DNA from: Candidatus Thorarchaeota archaeon
GTDB taxonomy: Archaea > Asgardarchaeota > Thorarchaeia > Thorarchaeales > Thorarchaeaceae
Direction of reading: 5' to 3'
Assembly: GCA_016839275.1 (NCBI GenBank)
Contig: JAEOUM010000022.1
Location: forward strand, 1 to 35,596
Length of the DNA stretch: 35,596 nucleotides
Shown here: in pieces, positions 16,880-25,866 of the stretch
Position numbering within the stretch: the stretch's first letter is position 1
How the letters are laid out: every line of letters starts with the position of its first letter
Notes under the pieces: generated by a model
Seen by the model: only the letters and a program-made list of their open reading frames with translations
Databases searched by the model: none
What the model was told of the DNA's origin: nothing
Position numbers and translations under genes: made by a program

Positions 16880-17808
16880 AACCATTTCCTAGCCACATAA
16901 TAGACTACTAAAGCCATAACTGCAGATGAAAGTACTAGTATCGCTACAATGATAGCAATACGACTATCTATTAATGATGTTTGATTACTAGTTGTTGTTG
17001 ACGTGGTCGTCGTAGTCCAGTTGGTTATTATTTCTCCTGCAGTAAATAGACCATTGGAACGGTCTGATGAAATGTAAATGCCATCTGTAGCACGAATTTC
17101 TACTAAATATGTGTCCAACTTTTCATTTGAGCTGCAGTTCCATTTGAAAAACTTCTGTGTTAATGATGACGCTACAGTTACGAATGTCACTCCAGAGTCT
17201 GAGGAGATTCGTACATCATAATGAAGAGATTCATCAGCATTGATATCAAAGCCCAACCATGTGATAGTATTCATACCAGTCCACACTTCTCCACCGTTCG
17301 GAGTAATAACAGTGACCCGAGGCACGAAATAATTCCCGATATACACATTCTGAAAGATTTCGGACAATACAGACCCATTAGTTAGCCACACTGTTGAGTT
17401 GATTAAACAGGTAGCATTGTTTCCAAGGTTTCTAGTATCTATCTCAAGTACATTCGTGTCTTGCTCTTTTGAGATTGAGTTAGGAATAGCCGGAGCTATT
17501 ACTTGAAGGCGCGATCTGTTAACATCTGAAGTAGTCCATCTAGCTCGGAGAATAATATGATCCCCAGCAATCGTTGAATTGGACAAAACTGGAACATCTG
17601 TCAGATTAATAGAGGTATGATAGGTGAGTTCGAGCCGAACAGGATCTGCAGAGATTGTACTCTGACGGGATTCAGGAATATTGTTTGACACACCCTCTGA
17701 AAAAGGTAGAGTAACTAGTACTGAAAGATATAGCATTACAACAAGAGTAATTGCAAGGAAAGGGCGAATATCATGTTGATCTACTCTAATTCCAGTCAAC
17801 TGTTTCAA
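16876..17808 (-). CDS. Membrane-anchored extracellular protein with PNGGE-type beta-sandwich domain
   Basis: N-terminal hydrophobic segment, 'VITPNGGEVWTGMNTITWLGFDINADESLHYDVRISSDSG' (resembles the Ser-Thr-rich/Kre9-KNH-type domain), Thr-rich linker, C-terminal TM 'IAIIVAILVLSSAVMALVVYYVARKW'. Confidence 0.75.
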   Translation of the reverse strand: MKQLTGIRVDQHDIRPFLAITLVVMLYLSVLVTLPFSEGVSNNIPESRQSTISADPVRLELTYHTSINLTDVPVLSNSTIAGDHIILRARWTTSDVNRSRLQVIAPAIPNSISKEQDTNVLEIDTRNLGNNATCLINSTVWLTNGSVLSEIFQNVYIGNYFVPRVTVITPNGGEVWTGMNTITWLGFDINADESLHYDVRISSDSGVTFVTVASSLTQKFFKWNCSSNEKLDTYLVEIRATDGIYISSDRSNGLFTAGEIITNWTTTTTSTTTSNQTSLIDSRIAIIVAILVLSSAVMALVVYYVARKWF

Positions 17809-18302
17809 TCTCTATCACCTTCTGGAAATGGCTGTATTCTCCATATCTTGAGAGTTTCATACCATAGTACCATACACACTGAGAATAGGAGTGCAATCAG
17901 TACAAGAGAATACCAATTCATATACCATATCAATAGAGTGCTGAGTGCAGCTGTGAGTGATGTGTAGAATGTTGCATAGAAGAGATATCGTGGTACGAGA
18001 AGTCGACCTTTTCCCATGAATTGGTTAAGCATACCAACTCGGACATCGCGCCGTACACTGTATTGCCCATGAACATCCTTTTCGACAAGACCGTACTGTC
18101 GTAGTCGTTCCAAATGGTGCATAGATAAAGATGGACTTGAGAGTTCAGCTCCCCGCTGAATTTCTCTTGCTGTCATAGGCTCTGGATGCCGAAGCATATA
18201 CCAATACACTGACAGGGTTTTGCCTTTAATCAATTCAGCCAGTTCATCATCAGTAGGCTCCTGTTTGGTCAAGACCCGCGACTCCAATTTCTTGACAGAC
18301 AT
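17805..18302 (-). CDS. Winged-helix regulator with C-terminal transmembrane helices
   Basis: wHTH 'SVYWYMLRHPEPMTAREIQRGAELSSPSLSMHHLERLRQYGLVEKD', then two hydrophobic helices; 4-bp overlap with the downstream ectodomain gene. Confidence 0.78.
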   Translation of the reverse strand: MSVKKLESRVLTKQEPTDDELAELIKGKTLSVYWYMLRHPEPMTAREIQRGAELSSPSLSMHHLERLRQYGLVEKDVHGQYSVRRDVRVGMLNQFMGKGRLLVPRYLFYATFYTSLTAALSTLLIWYMNWYSLVLIALLFSVCMVLWYETLKIWRIQPFPEGDRD

Positions 18303-18474
18303 TTAGCAAAGAAGGACTCTTAAAGACTGCTAATCCAGCGGAGGCATAAAGGTCTCAAGGCAAGGCTAAAAAGGGGTATTAGTTCGCCATGGTTCACACA
18401 TGATGCATCGTTTCGACAACCCTACCGAAGAACTCTAAGGAAGATTCTTGTCAAGGGAGCAGGAGAAAACATAG

Positions 18475-18828
18475 ATGTCTACGGTTCGAAAACCAATCAC
18501 ATCAAAACCACCGCGAACAAGAGAGAAGGTACTAGTCATTCTCCAAGAGCAATGCAAGGAGTGCGGGCTGTGCGTCGAATTTTGCCCTAAGAAAGTACTG
18601 TGTTTTACCGACATCTATAATCGAAAGGGGTATCATCCTGTCACTGCATGCGACATTGATGCATGTGTGAATTGCGAATTCTGTGAGCGTATCTGTCCGG
18701 ATATGGCGATTTTCCTTGCCAATCGTGAGGAGGCACAACAGGCCTTCAAAGCAGGAAATCTTGAAGAGGGGACCACAATCCCAGAGTTTGAAATTAAGCC
18801 CCCAGAATCAAAGGAGAAGTCAAAGTAG
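18475..18828 (+). CDS. korD: 2-oxoacid:ferredoxin oxidoreductase delta (ferredoxin-like) subunit
   Basis: CKECGLCVEFCPKKVL and CVNCEFCERICPDMAI; immediately precedes korA. Confidence 0.88.
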   Translation: MSTVRKPITSKPPRTREKVLVILQEQCKECGLCVEFCPKKVLCFTDIYNRKGYHPVTACDIDACVNCEFCERICPDMAIFLANREEAQQAFKAGNLEEGTTIPEFEIKPPESKEKSK

Positions 18829-19965
18829 ATGCCCGAGCGGATTATGTTCACAATGGGCGACATTGCTTGTGCAGAGGGAGCACTGAGCGCTGGTTGTAGA
18901 TATTTCGGAGGATATCCTATTACTCCAGCTACTGAAATTGCAGAGTGGATGGCTGAGAGAATGCCAGAGCTAGGTGGTGCGTATGTTCAGTATGAAGATG
19001 AAATAGCTTCCATTACAAGTGTAATAGGCGCTTCATGGACTGGAGTGAAGTCAATGACTGCTACCTCAGGTCCTGGTGTAAGCCTCATGCTTGAAGCAGT
19101 TGGATTAGCCGTGATGACAGAAACCCCACTTGTATTAGTGAACATCATGAGAGGAGGACCCAGTACAGGACAACCTACAAGAGGGCAACAAGGAGACATT
19201 ATGCAGGCAAAGTGGGGAAGTCATGGCGATTATCAAATAATTGCACTTACACCGGCATCTGTGCAGGAGATGTTTGATCAGACTGTTCAAGCCTTCAATT
19301 TGTCAGAACGGTATCGAACTCCAGTCTTTGTTCTTGCTGATGAAACTGTTGGGCACATGAGGGAGAAACTCGTTATTCCGGATGAGAAGGACCTTAAGAT
19401 CGAGAACCGGAAGTTACCAACAGTTGATCCTTCAGAGTATCTTCCATTTAAAGCGGATGCCGATCTCGTACCGCCTATGGCACTCTTTGGGTCCAAATAT
19501 CAATTCTATGCCACTGGTCTTACTCATGACGAACGAGGATACCCAAGTGACAAGGATGATGTTCAGATTGACCTCATTACTCGGCTCAATAATAAAATAC
19601 TCCATAATGCAGACAAGATCATCGAGATTGAGCATACAGATTTGGATGATGCAAAAATCGCTGTGATTTCATATGGTACACCCTCCAGAAGTGCAAAGAG
19701 AGCAATTAAGAACGCTCGCGATGAGGGCATCAAAGCAGGCCTATTTAGGTTAAAAACTGTGTGGCCATTCCCTGACAAAGAAGTGGCTCAACTTGCCACA
19801 GAGGTTGACCATATTATTGTTGCTGAGCAGAATCTTGGACAAGTCTACTACATGGTAAAAGCTGCTGCGGCACCAACTCCGGTTCACCTCATGACAAAGC
19901 CTGCAGGAATGCCCCAATTACCGCATGAGATTCTGGATAAAATTAGAGAAGTTTCAACAAAATAG
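18829..19965 (+). CDS. korA: 2-oxoacid:ferredoxin oxidoreductase alpha subunit (2-oxoglutarate type likely)
   Basis: 'GDIACAEGALSAGCRYFGGYPITPATEIAEWMA', 'TATSGPGVSLMLEAVGLAVMTETPLVLVNIMRGGPSTGQPT'. Confidence 0.92.
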   Translation: MPERIMFTMGDIACAEGALSAGCRYFGGYPITPATEIAEWMAERMPELGGAYVQYEDEIASITSVIGASWTGVKSMTATSGPGVSLMLEAVGLAVMTETPLVLVNIMRGGPSTGQPTRGQQGDIMQAKWGSHGDYQIIALTPASVQEMFDQTVQAFNLSERYRTPVFVLADETVGHMREKLVIPDEKDLKIENRKLPTVDPSEYLPFKADADLVPPMALFGSKYQFYATGLTHDERGYPSDKDDVQIDLITRLNNKILHNADKIIEIEHTDLDDAKIAVISYGTPSRSAKRAIKNARDEGIKAGLFRLKTVWPFPDKEVAQLATEVDHIIVAEQNLGQVYYMVKAAAAPTPVHLMTKPAGMPQLPHEILDKIREVSTK

Positions 19966-19975
19966 AGTAACAGAA

Positions 19976-20008
19976 TGCTAGAAGAGAGACTGACAGATGC
20001 TTCTAGCA
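19976..20008. terminator. Inverted repeat at the convergent korA/GTPase junction
   Basis: TGCTAGAAG (19976-19984) and CTTCTAGCA (20000-20008), perfect 9-bp arms, 15-nt spacer, overlapping the GTPase stop codon. Confidence 0.4.
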
Positions 20009-20493
20009 ATCATCTCGAATGCTTTGTTCACATTTCTATCATCCCTCACAGAAGTTTCGATATATTCCATACCGAGCTGACTAGCCATCTTCTGACCTTC
20101 TTCTATAGGAACTACTCTTTCCTCTACAAGGTCTGTCTTGTTTGCCACAAGCAGGGACTTGTACTCCTCTACATTTCGGTCGACTTCTCTTTTCCATTCA
20201 ACAACATCATGCAACGTTTCCCAGGCAGTAACATCAAACAGAAAAATTACTCCCTGAGTTCCAATATAGTAATTTGCACGAACTCTCTCGAGAAAATCCT
20301 GTGAACCTAGGTCCCAAATCTGCAGATTAATTAGATTATTATCTATGAGCATTTTTTTGTAGGCGAAACCAGTCCCAAGGGTCGGTGAGTAGTGCTCACG
20401 GAAGACTCCTGTGGAGTATCTAATAATGATACTTGTCTTTCCTACAGATGCAGATCCAACAGTACAGATTTTTAAAAGATAAGTTGGACTCAT
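19978..20493 (-). CDS. Ras/Rab-like small GTPase
   Basis: G1 GSASVGKTS; G3-like WDLGSQD; G4 NKTD; G5-like ETSVRD; about 171 aa. Confidence 0.92.
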   Translation of the reverse strand: MSPTYLLKICTVGSASVGKTSIIIRYSTGVFREHYSPTLGTGFAYKKMLIDNNLINLQIWDLGSQDFLERVRANYYIGTQGVIFLFDVTAWETLHDVVEWKREVDRNVEEYKSLLVANKTDLVEERVVPIEEGQKMASQLGMEYIETSVRDDRNVNKAFEMIARSICQSLF

Positions 20494-20595
20494 GCGTAAT
20501 CATCTCACAGATTTCATTCATCTATGGACATAGCTATCAGATAACGATTATCCTTACATATGAAATCTCCATGAGAGTTGTAATAAACAACCATT

Positions 20596-22182
20596 CTAGT
20601 ACGTAATTGCCTTTGGTATAGCAACACCAAACCGTATTGATAGAATTAATAGAGTTAACTTTGCTGCGTTGCCAATCTTAGAATATTCCAGCATTAGACG
20701 CTTCAGACCCTCTATTTTTTGCCACTTCACCCAATAATCAGGAGGAATGTCCATCAAAGGTATTCCTGAAGCCGCACAGATTCGAGTTATACGTTCCGTC
20801 CCATAGATAGCTTGGCCTCTTGTGACTAATGTGAAAATCATCTCCTCAGTCGCATCCTCACCGGTTGGTTTCAGAGATCCAGTCTTAATTGTTCGAATTG
20901 GAGACCATCCTTGATTGCTCAGTTGTTCTAACCAAAAGGAGTATTCTTCGAATCCTCGCAAATCGAAGGGAGCGAACCTATTGACTACACGCTCAGAGAA
21001 TGCAATAGTCAAATCAATAATAAACGGATCGAGGTTCTTTTGATCCAATGCAGCTGCAAACTGTGCGAGAATCTTCATCCATTCACCAAAAAGAAGCATT
21101 AATCTTCGGCTGTTGAGTCCCTCAAGCATTTTGATATCGAAATCTACCGACCAACGACCACTTTCATAGCGGAGTTGACCAAGAGTTTCTGGTGTGTCGC
21201 TAGTATTCATCACGGAAGTTAATGCTTTTGCAGCCTCTTCCGCATTATAACATTCTTCAGCTACACGTAATGATATCTCAAGAACTTCCTTTGCCAGTAG
21301 AATACGTCGTTTCTCAGGGGAGAGAGCCTCAATGACACCATTCTCAAGAAGATAGTCCAATGCTCTTAGAATCTCTCGTTCATCAAACGATTCTCCAAGT
21401 TGACTAAGAATCTCTCGTACTGTTCTTCGACCATCCATTAATCCTGCAAGACGAGGTATAATGGCAAGCATCTCCGGGTGAAGATTACGCAGGGTCTCGG
21501 TTTCTCTTGAAGTCGCCTGTACATATTTCAAAAACTCTGTTCGTGGTGCTACGAAATCATTGAAGCTTAAGGTGTTGCGAAAACGAATAACACGATAAGC
21601 CCATAACTTCGATATCTCAAGGAAGAGATCTCTCTTTGATAGTCCACTCACTTCGAGGATCTCTTTCATGTTTCTAGACCCATTGATAAGTGGTACCAAG
21701 GTACCACTAGTTGTGACAATTGTATTTGGATCTACAGTGAAGTATGGAACCCACGAGTCTGGAAGATCTTCAAAGGAGAGCTTCATCATCACACTCTCGC
21801 CAAAGGGCTCAAGATAGGCATCCACAAAGGGAGTGTCAGTATCAAGATTTTGTGTGGCTGGAAGCCATTTCTGTTCGAACTCGGTCAACAGTGAGTTGAG
21901 AATAGTAATCAACTCGGTATTTAATCGCTGCACGCCAACAGCCACCATATGTGCGGTCTCTCCGTTTAATACTGTAAAGACATGAGCTCCATAGTCAACA
22001 TGAAACACCGGTGCACTCTGCTGGAAGACTTCCTTGGAGAACATATCAATGGCTGTGAAAAAACTCGATGCAAGGACAGGATCCATACCAAAGGCGCGTG
22101 GGTCAAGCTGCATATAGAATCGAGGGTTGCTGTTGTTATCTGTTATCAAAATTGCTTCAATTACATGTCCAGTCATCTTCAC
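20596..22182 (-). CDS. Longin/roadblock-like N-terminal domain protein with internal winged-helix-like repeats
   Basis: N-terminus 'IEAILITDNNSNPRFYMQLDPRAFGMDPVLASSFFTAIDMFSKEVF...VDYGAHVFTVLNGETAHMVAVGVQRLNTELITILNSLLTEFEQKW' has longin/roadblock-type character; 'RTVREILSQLGESFDEREILRALDYLLENGVIEAL' is wHTH-like. Confidence 0.6.
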   Translation of the reverse strand: MKMTGHVIEAILITDNNSNPRFYMQLDPRAFGMDPVLASSFFTAIDMFSKEVFQQSAPVFHVDYGAHVFTVLNGETAHMVAVGVQRLNTELITILNSLLTEFEQKWLPATQNLDTDTPFVDAYLEPFGESVMMKLSFEDLPDSWVPYFTVDPNTIVTTSGTLVPLINGSRNMKEILEVSGLSKRDLFLEISKLWAYRVIRFRNTLSFNDFVAPRTEFLKYVQATSRETETLRNLHPEMLAIIPRLAGLMDGRRTVREILSQLGESFDEREILRALDYLLENGVIEALSPEKRRILLAKEVLEISLRVAEECYNAEEAAKALTSVMNTSDTPETLGQLRYESGRWSVDFDIKMLEGLNSRRLMLLFGEWMKILAQFAAALDQKNLDPFIIDLTIAFSERVVNRFAPFDLRGFEEYSFWLEQLSNQGWSPIRTIKTGSLKPTGEDATEEMIFTLVTRGQAIYGTERITRICAASGIPLMDIPPDYWVKWQKIEGLKRLMLEYSKIGNAAKLTLLILSIRFGVAIPKAITY

Positions 22183-22343
22183 CCACTATCTAAGATGATA
22201 GAATTTCGATGAATATTAGCCTTCTTTGGAGAGATGAAAGTGAGATTTATTGCAACCTCAGTTAGGCAGAACCGATAAAATGCAAAAAATAAGACCGTGA
22301 AAACTGATCGTGGTGATGGTCTGCATAGAAATTAATTTCATTC

Positions 22344-24299
22344 CTACTTTGCAAACCGTATCTCATCAACAGCCTCTGGGTTGACCAATGATGAAGTGTC
22401 TCCGGGATCTTCTCCAAGATATGCAGCACGAATCATCCGGCGCATTACCTTTGCGTTTCGCGTCTTGGGTAAATCCGACACAAATAGCACAGCCTTTGGT
22501 GTTAGTGGTTTGCCCATAGCAGTGATCAATGACTGCTTGAGTTCCTCCCTCAATTGCTCGGATGGTTCTACTCCTGGGACTAACACACAGAAGACCACAA
22601 GCTCATTCAATTTTATTTCATGTGGAACTCCTATCGCCGCAGCTTCTGCAACTGAAAGGTGACTGACAAGTACGGATTCAGCTTCAGCTGGTCCAAACCG
22701 TTTTCCAGCAATTTTGATGATATCATCTGACCTTCCAAGAATATACCACAGATTGTCTGAGTCTACTGCCGCAAAATCTCCATGGACCCAAACATTCTTC
22801 CAGCGAGACCAGTATGTGCGTTCATATCGTTCACTGTCCTTCCAGAATCCACGAGTCATTCCAATCCAAGGCGATTTGATCACAAGCTCTCCAACTTTAT
22901 TTCTTACAGACTTTCCATCCTCATCAAACACATCCGCGTCAATCCCAGGACAAGGACCAGAGAAAGCACATGCTTTGAGAGGAAGTAATGGATTTCCCAT
23001 AACTATCCCGCCAGAGATTTCGGTGCCGCCAGAATAGTTCATGATTGGAATCTTCCGTTTTCCAACCTTCTCAAAGAGCCACATCCATGGGTCGGGATTC
23101 CAAGGTTCTCCGGTAGAGCCAAAGAAACGGAGTGATGATAGATTGTGCAGTTTAATTGGGTCCTCTCCATGAGTCATCAATAATCGAATGAGTGTGGGTG
23201 AAACGCCCAAAATCGAAACTCTATGTTTTGCGACCATTTCCCAGAGCCGACCAGGAGTTGGGTAATCTGGTGCTCCGTCGTAGAGGAAAAAGGTCCCTCC
23301 AAGAATGAGTGCTCCAAACACAAGCCAAGGACCCATCATCCAACCCATGTCAGTCATCCAATAGATTAGCTCCCCGGAATGAAGGTCAGTACCAAAGGCC
23401 ATGTCTTGAGCTGCCTTTACTGGAAAGCCACAGTGAGTATGTACTGCACCCTTAGCTAGACCAGTTGTCCCAGATGTATAGATAATCATCAGGGGGGTTT
23501 CCGCATCTGTTACTTCAGTCGGAGCGGAGTCTGATTGACCAGAAACAATCTCATCCCACCAGTGATCTCTACCAGATTTCATTTCAACTGTCTCACCGAT
23601 TTGTCGGAGGACAATCATATGCTCCAGAGTAGGAATTTGTTTTGCAGCATCATCCACGACTGGTTTCATGTGAATTGTCTTGTTTCTTCGAACAACACCA
23701 TCTGCAGTGAACAGAGCCTTTGCATCTGCATCAGCGAGACGGTCAACAATTGCATTCACTCCAAATCCTGAGAAGAGAGGAAGAATTATGCCTCCAATCT
23801 TTGCAATAGCCAATAGCGCGACTGCAATCTCTGGCACCATAGGCATGTAGACACCGATTGCATCACCTAGACCCAGTCCTAGGGAGCGGAGTGCATTTGC
23901 AGCTTTGTTTACTTCTTGGAATAATTCACGATAGGTCAAGGAACGTGTTGTCCCATCCTCTCCTTCCCACAGTAATGCCGACTGTCGTTCAATTGATGTG
24001 TCCATGTACTTGTCAAGACAATTATAGACAATGTTCAGTTTCCCACCGACACACCACTGTGGTCTTATTATGCCCCTTGAAAGGTCTACTACCTGTGTAT
24101 AGGGTTCATAGAATCTGATATCGAGAAACTTCAGAAGAGCATCTGAGAACCATTCGACATCAACTGTGGATCTCCGCATCAGTTCGTCAAAAGACTCTAT
24201 TTGGTGTGCACGCATGAACTTCGTGAGATTTGCCTGTTGTATATGCTCAGTCGTTGGTCGCCAGACAATCTCGCCACCAAACTCAAAGGTCTCTTTCAC
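22344..24299 (-). CDS. AMP-forming acetyl/propionyl-CoA synthetase family
   Basis: 'IYTSGTTGLAKGAVHTHCGF', 'WMTDMGWMMGPW', C-terminal 'LPKTRNAKVMRRMIRAAYLGEDPGDTSSLVNPEAV'. Confidence 0.9.
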   Translation of the reverse strand: MKETFEFGGEIVWRPTTEHIQQANLTKFMRAHQIESFDELMRRSTVDVEWFSDALLKFLDIRFYEPYTQVVDLSRGIIRPQWCVGGKLNIVYNCLDKYMDTSIERQSALLWEGEDGTTRSLTYRELFQEVNKAANALRSLGLGLGDAIGVYMPMVPEIAVALLAIAKIGGIILPLFSGFGVNAIVDRLADADAKALFTADGVVRRNKTIHMKPVVDDAAKQIPTLEHMIVLRQIGETVEMKSGRDHWWDEIVSGQSDSAPTEVTDAETPLMIIYTSGTTGLAKGAVHTHCGFPVKAAQDMAFGTDLHSGELIYWMTDMGWMMGPWLVFGALILGGTFFLYDGAPDYPTPGRLWEMVAKHRVSILGVSPTLIRLLMTHGEDPIKLHNLSSLRFFGSTGEPWNPDPWMWLFEKVGKRKIPIMNYSGGTEISGGIVMGNPLLPLKACAFSGPCPGIDADVFDEDGKSVRNKVGELVIKSPWIGMTRGFWKDSERYERTYWSRWKNVWVHGDFAAVDSDNLWYILGRSDDIIKIAGKRFGPAEAESVLVSHLSVAEAAAIGVPHEIKLNELVVFCVLVPGVEPSEQLREELKQSLITAMGKPLTPKAVLFVSDLPKTRNAKVMRRMIRAAYLGEDPGDTSSLVNPEAVDEIRFAK

Positions 24300-24443
24300 G
24301 GGCTTGTTCCTCTCTCATGATGATATAGTAGCAATTGCTGAAGTTCTTTCATCAAAACACATCTACGTTATTACTCTTCTCAATATGCAACATCAATAAG
24401 CCTTTTAGCGGGAAAATTCCTGCGAGGGTTAGAGGTTTATCTC

Positions 24444-25289
24444 TTGGTTGAAACTGCACCCGTTCTCAAGCATCCAATGGCGAAGTATATCAGAGAAGAT
24501 CGTCTTCCATATATCTACTGCTCAGGCTGTTCTGTGGGGGTCGTGTCAGGGATGTTAGCCAGAGCAATTGATAACGTGGGTCTTGATTTCAATAAGACAG
24601 TCATAGTTTCTGGTATCGGGTGCACAGGAAGGACATCAGGATACTTCAAGACGGGGACATACCACACGACTCATGGTAGAGCCATAGCTTTTGCCGAAGG
24701 CGTGAAAATCGCTAATCCTGAACTTGAGGTCATTGTCGTCAGTGGAGACGGTGACGTAGCAGCAATAGGAGGCAATCACCTCATCCACGCGTGTCGAAGA
24801 AATATCGATATCACTGTGGTGTGTGTGAATAATTTTAACTACGGAATGACAGGTGGGCAGTTCGGTCCGACTACTGAACACGAGAGGTTTTCCCAGACAA
24901 GCCCTGCTCCGATAGGAAACATGGAGCATCCATTCAACCTCGTAAAACTTGCAGCATCCTCAGGTGCAACCTTTGTCGCAAGATGGACAGCAGTTCAGGT
25001 ACGAAGGGCGACAAAATCGATTGAGAAGGCAATAAAGAAGGAGGGCTTTTCATTCGTTGAAATAATTGGTGCTTGCCCTACAGCTTACGGCAGAATGAAC
25101 CGATTGGGCGATGGAATGGCAATGCACAAGCACCTATTGGAAGTTGCTGAGATTCAAAATGGCTTGCCACCACATGAAGCCGAGCTTGATTATAACACAA
25201 GAATTGTTTGCGGCGAGTTTGTAGACATTGAAAAACCTGAGTACACAGCCGTATTGCGAGAGATGCAGCGCCGAGCTAAGGGTGAATGA
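24444..25289 (+). CDS. korB: 2-oxoacid:ferredoxin oxidoreductase beta subunit
   Basis: TPP-binding region 'VVSGDGDVAAIGGNHLIHACRRNIDITVVCVNNFNYGMTGGQ'; 'YCSGCSVGVVSGML'. Confidence 0.92.
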   Translation: MVETAPVLKHPMAKYIREDRLPYIYCSGCSVGVVSGMLARAIDNVGLDFNKTVIVSGIGCTGRTSGYFKTGTYHTTHGRAIAFAEGVKIANPELEVIVVSGDGDVAAIGGNHLIHACRRNIDITVVCVNNFNYGMTGGQFGPTTEHERFSQTSPAPIGNMEHPFNLVKLAASSGATFVARWTAVQVRRATKSIEKAIKKEGFSFVEIIGACPTAYGRMNRLGDGMAMHKHLLEVAEIQNGLPPHEAELDYNTRIVCGEFVDIEKPEYTAVLREMQRRAKGE

Positions 25290-25866
25290 TTTGAGTAGGT
25301 ACGAGATCCGAATTGGAGGTTTTGGTGGTCAAGGAGTTGTCACCATGGCAGTAGTGGTCGGTGAAACAGCATCACTACATGATGGAAAGTTCGTTGTCCA
25401 GACACAATCCTACGGACCAGAGGCTCGAGGTGGCGCGAGCAAGAGCGAGATAGTCATCTCTGATGTCGAGGTGGATTATCCAAAAGTTATAGCGCCTGAT
25501 GTGTTTGTTGCGATGAGTAGGGCTGCATATTTGGAATATGTCCATGGTCTGAAGGAAAATGGCGTGCTCATAATAGACGAAGATCTTGTAGATGTTGAGG
25601 GCGAGCTTCCCGAAGGAGTAAAGGTCTACAAGATACCAGCAACAAGGATTGCCGACAAGGATGTAGGCAACAAGCAAGCGACCAATGTAGTGATGTTGGG
25701 AGCTTTTACAGTCATCACGAAGGCCTTGTCAATCAAGGGATTGAGGACTAGAATCGAAGAGCGATGGCCTAGATTTCTGAAATCGAACATGCTTGCACTC
25801 GACCTTGGGATAAAGGCGGGAGAAGAGGCTTTGGCAAAAAGCTCATCGATACCTTCGAGTCCGTAG
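25282..25866 (+). CDS. korC: 2-oxoacid:ferredoxin oxidoreductase gamma subunit
   Basis: 'IRIGGFGGQGVVTMAVVVGETASLHDGKFVVQTQSYGPEARGGASKSEIVIS'. ORF track starts at 25228; GTG 25282 or TTG 25291 more likely. Confidence 0.9.
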   Translation: MNDLSRYEIRIGGFGGQGVVTMAVVVGETASLHDGKFVVQTQSYGPEARGGASKSEIVISDVEVDYPKVIAPDVFVAMSRAAYLEYVHGLKENGVLIIDEDLVDVEGELPEGVKVYKIPATRIADKDVGNKQATNVVMLGAFTVITKALSIKGLRTRIEERWPRFLKSNMLALDLGIKAGEEALAKSSSIPSSP

